Source of the DNA: Alphaproteobacteria bacterium
GTDB taxonomy: Bacteria > Pseudomonadota > Alphaproteobacteria > Rhodospirillales > Rhodospirillaceae
Direction of reading: 5' to 3'
DNA: 7,512 nt
NCBI GenBank assembly: GCA_003250275.1
Contig: QKGW01000517.1
Span: forward strand, 1-7,512
Position 1 is the first letter of the stretch, and each line of letters starts with the position of its first letter. The position numbers and the translations under genes are program-made. Under the pieces are notes generated by a model, which worked only from the letters and a program-made list of their open reading frames with translations, did not search any database and had not been told where the DNA came from. Below are positions 6,141-7,512 of the stretch, in pieces.

Positions 6141-6179
6141 TCTCCTGTCGGTATCGGGGCGTCATTCTATGGCAGGAGA
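6141..6179 (-). promoter_or_regulatory. Acetyltransferase leader: ribosome site with an upstream complement
   Basis: Read on the minus strand, CAGGAGA (6147-6141) is the ribosome binding site of the acetyltransferase. The exact complement TCTCCTG (6179-6173) lies 25 nt upstream of it, so a transcript starting beyond 6179 could hide the site in a 7-pair stem. A -10-like TAGAAT at 6169-6164 lies within the would-be loop; if it is the real promoter, transcription starts near 6157 and the complement is not in the mRNA. No convincing -35 is seen 16-18 nt upstream of it. Confidence 0.3.
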
Positions 6180-6199
6180 CGCGGCGGCGTCGTGTGATC

Positions 6200-6278
6200 T
6201 TCGCGAGACAGGATGAAAACGCATTCATTCCAGTGATTCAAATTCATGCGGTCTTGAAAAAATTCCGATTCTCGCGAA
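6200..6278. repeat. Inverted pair TTCGCGAGA / TCTCGCGAA in the divergent intergenic region
   Basis: TTCGCGAGA (6200-6208) and its perfect reverse complement TCTCGCGAA (6270-6278) flank the AT-rich core between the divergent acetyltransferase and monooxygenase genes. Each arm contains the palindrome TCGCGA, and the two palindrome centres are 71 bp apart, close to seven helical turns. Such an arrangement would suit a dimeric regulator binding twice and acting on both genes. A 9 bp match in about 250 bp is suggestive but not proof. Confidence 0.35.
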
Positions 6279-6287
6279 TTCTATAAC
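6254..6287 (+). promoter_or_regulatory. Candidate promoter of the monooxygenase gene
   Basis: TATAAC (6282-6287) is a good -10 hexamer in the AT-rich core and would place the transcription start near 6294, just before the structured leader. The nearest -35 match, TTGAAA (6254-6259), is 22 nt upstream, too far for a standard sigma70 promoter; nothing better lies at 16-18 nt. Transcription may need an activator, or start elsewhere. Confidence 0.35.
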
Positions 6288-6301
6288 TTATGAGCTACCG
6301 G

Positions 6302-6385
6302 CCTCGTTCGGGGGGATGGGTAAGGTGGCGTCGGTGCGGGGCCACCCGTGCGTCTCAGGATCCACCTTCCCCTAGCGACGAGGGA
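6302..6385 (+). promoter_or_regulatory. Structured leader of the monooxygenase gene, hiding its ribosome site
   Basis: The leader can fold into one long hairpin. The outer stem pairs CCTCGT (6302-6307) with ACGAGG (6378-6383), plus CG (6309-6310) with CG (6376-6377) across a bulged T. The inner stem pairs GGGTAAGGTGG (6318-6328) with CCACCTTCCCC (6362-6372), with one T-C mismatch. The outer stem covers most of the ribosome binding site GAGGGA (6380-6385). A competing pairing exists: GGTGGC (6324-6329) with GCCACC (6341-6346), which would break the inner stem. These are pairings found by eye; no energy was computed, and no known riboswitch class was recognised. Confidence 0.35.
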
Positions 6386-6389
6386 ATAC

Positions 6390-7512
6390 ATGCCGAGCGT
6401 TGCGGTTATCGGAACCGGTCCCAGCGGCCTTGCCGCCGCCAAGGCGATGCTCGAACAGGGCGTCGAGCCGGTGGTGTTCGACAGCGCGCCCGACATCGGC
6501 GGCATGTGGAGCGCGCCGGGGCGGGGCGCGTGGTCGTCCTACGCGCGCACCAACCTTTCGAAATACTCCTGCGTGTTCTCCGACTTTACCTGGCCGCAGC
6601 GCACCGACGTGTTCCCGCTGCGCCGCAACGTCGTCGACTACCTGCGCGGCTTCGTCCAGGAATTCCGCCTCGCGAGGTATCTCCGCCTCAACACCCTGGT
6701 CGAGCGGGTCGAGCAGGTCGCGCCGCACCGCTGGCGCCTCACCACGCTTTCGGAAGGCCGCCGCGAGGTGCAGGACTTCGACTGGGTGGTGGTCGCGACC
6801 GGGGTGTTCTCGCGCCCGTTCGTGCCCGAGTTCGAGGGGTTGCCGTCGTTCCAGGGTAAGATCTACCACGCCGCCGACTGCTATTCGGAAGAGGTCAACC
6901 GCGCCAACTTCGCCGGCAAGCGGGTGCTGATCGTCGGTGCGGCGTTCTCCGGCACCGAGATCGCGGGCCAGCTCTCGGGCTTCGCCAAAAAGGTGATCGT
7001 CGGTCTGCGCAACCCGATGTGGTTCGTGCCGCGCTGGGTCAAGCCGTGGTCGGACGCGCCGCTCTTCCCCGCCGATCTGGTGTTCTACACCCGCCGCCCC
7101 GACAACCCGATGAACGTCCGCCCGCGCGCGTACTTGCGCGAGTTGGGCGGCGACCCCGGCCAGTACAGCCGCGATCTCGCGTTCGACGACATCGAAACCG
7201 CGCCGCTCACCGTGGTCACCTCCGACGACTTTCTGCAACTCGTCGGCGACGGCAAGGTGGTGGCCAAGCGCAGCCGCGCCTTCGCTTTCGATACCAAGGG
7301 CGTGCTCTATTCCGACGGCACCCGCGACGACCTCGACGCGGTGGTGATGTGCACCGGCTACGCCTCGTCTCTGCCGTTCCTCAGCCCCGACATCCTCGCC
7401 ACCGTCGAGTTCGACCCGCGCGACCAGCTCCAGCCGGTGCTGCTGCACCATCAGGTGCTGCATCCGGATTTGCCGGGTCTCGCGTTCGTCGGGTATTATC
7501 GGGGACCGTACT
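6390..7512 (+). CDS. Flavin-containing monooxygenase-like NAD(P)H oxidoreductase, 3' end outside window
   Basis: ATG 6390, with GAGGGA 4 nt upstream, opens a frame that stays open to the window edge: 374 residues, with the C-terminus missing. It is a two-dinucleotide-fold flavoprotein. FAD-binding GTGPSG is at residues 8-13 with acidic Asp31 after the second strand, then GGMW (37-40), as in FMO-type enzymes. TNLSKYSCVFSDFTWP (54-69) is the family's conserved stretch after the FAD fold. VVVATGVFSRP (133-143) is the first ATG motif, and FQGKIYHAADCY (154-165) aligns with the FMO fingerprint FxGxxxHxxxY/F. The NADPH fold is GKRVLIVGAAFSGTEIA (176-192), and VVMCTGY (318-324) is the usual late ATGY motif. 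Expected activity is NADPH- and O2-dependent oxygenation of an N- or S-containing compound; the substrate is unknown. It is divergent from the acetyltransferase gene and has a structured leader. Confidence 0.9.
   Translation, partial: MPSVAVIGTGPSGLAAAKAMLEQGVEPVVFDSAPDIGGMWSAPGRGAWSSYARTNLSKYSCVFSDFTWPQRTDVFPLRRNVVDYLRGFVQEFRLARYLRLNTLVERVEQVAPHRWRLTTLSEGRREVQDFDWVVVATGVFSRPFVPEFEGLPSFQGKIYHAADCYSEEVNRANFAGKRVLIVGAAFSGTEIAGQLSGFAKKVIVGLRNPMWFVPRWVKPWSDAPLFPADLVFYTRRPDNPMNVRPRAYLRELGGDPGQYSRDLAFDDIETAPLTVVTSDDFLQLVGDGKVVAKRSRAFAFDTKGVLYSDGTRDDLDAVVMCTGYASSLPFLSPDILATVEFDPRDQLQPVLLHHQVLHPDLPGLAFVGYYRGPY

Noticed and set aside
6136..6228. A 31-residue N-terminal extension of the acetyltransferase (start at 6228)
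   Set aside because: The extension lacks similarity to the family, and the ATG at 6135 has a strong ribosome site at 5 nt and gives the normal YpeA length.
6200..6278. Insertion-sequence ends or attachment sites from the 9 bp inverted pair
   Set aside because: There is no transposase or integrase nearby, no target-site duplication was found, and only 61 nt separate the arms.
6290..6859. A plus-strand frame starting at ATG 6290 that might encode a leader peptide or small protein
   Set aside because: There is no ribosome site before ATG 6290, the frame does not stop in the leader, and the product is arginine-rich without motifs. It is out of frame with the real monooxygenase gene.
6372..7463. 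A 363-codon minus-strand open frame opposite the monooxygenase gene
   Set aside because: No domain or motif; the plus strand carries intact FAD and NADPH motifs through the same bases.

Overview
The window is GC-rich throughout, with codon third positions almost all G or C, short intergenic gaps, 4 to 14 nt gene overlaps and GGAGG-type ribosome binding sites. Together with the protein families seen, this suggests a high-GC proteobacterium, most likely an alphaproteobacterium such as a Rhodospirillales relative. The organism call is inference; no rRNA or other marker is present. There is no tRNA, insertion sequence, CRISPR array or phage gene, and it reads as ordinary chromosomal DNA.

Layout. 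(1) Bases 1-1149 are the 3' part of a gene for a large tetratricopeptide-repeat protein, followed by a strong GNRA-capped hairpin that probably ends its transcript. (2) After about 200 nt containing an AT-rich promoter-like stretch comes a five-gene plus-strand operon (1351-5709): inner-membrane permease, ABC ATPase, periplasmic solute-binding protein, second permease, and a cytoplasmic LOG/TIGR00725-type nucleotide-binding protein. The first four make one complete ABC importer of the COG1840 / PotABC-like class. The LOG-family gene overlaps the last permease by 14 nt and has its own excellent ribosome binding site. (3) A YpeA-like GNAT acetyltransferase gene on the minus strand converges on the operon, and the two stop codons lie inside one small hairpin. 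(4) A divergent intergenic region of about 250 nt, with an AT-rich core, separates it from a plus-strand flavin-containing monooxygenase-like gene that runs off the right edge.

How the parts work together. The importer should capture a small solute in the periplasm (binding protein), pass it through a permease heterodimer and power transport by ATP hydrolysis. The substrate cannot be read from the sequence; iron, polyamine, phosphonate and thiamine importers all share this architecture. The coupled LOG-like protein is the least conventional member of the operon and may act on, sense or carry the imported compound or a nucleotide derived from it; that is inference. The acetyltransferase and the monooxygenase have no visible link to the importer.

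The features most worth a second look are RNA-level: the monooxygenase leader can fold into a long hairpin that buries its Shine-Dalgarno sequence and contains a competing pairing, and the acetyltransferase leader also contains a complement of its own Shine-Dalgarno. No clearly new system is evident.
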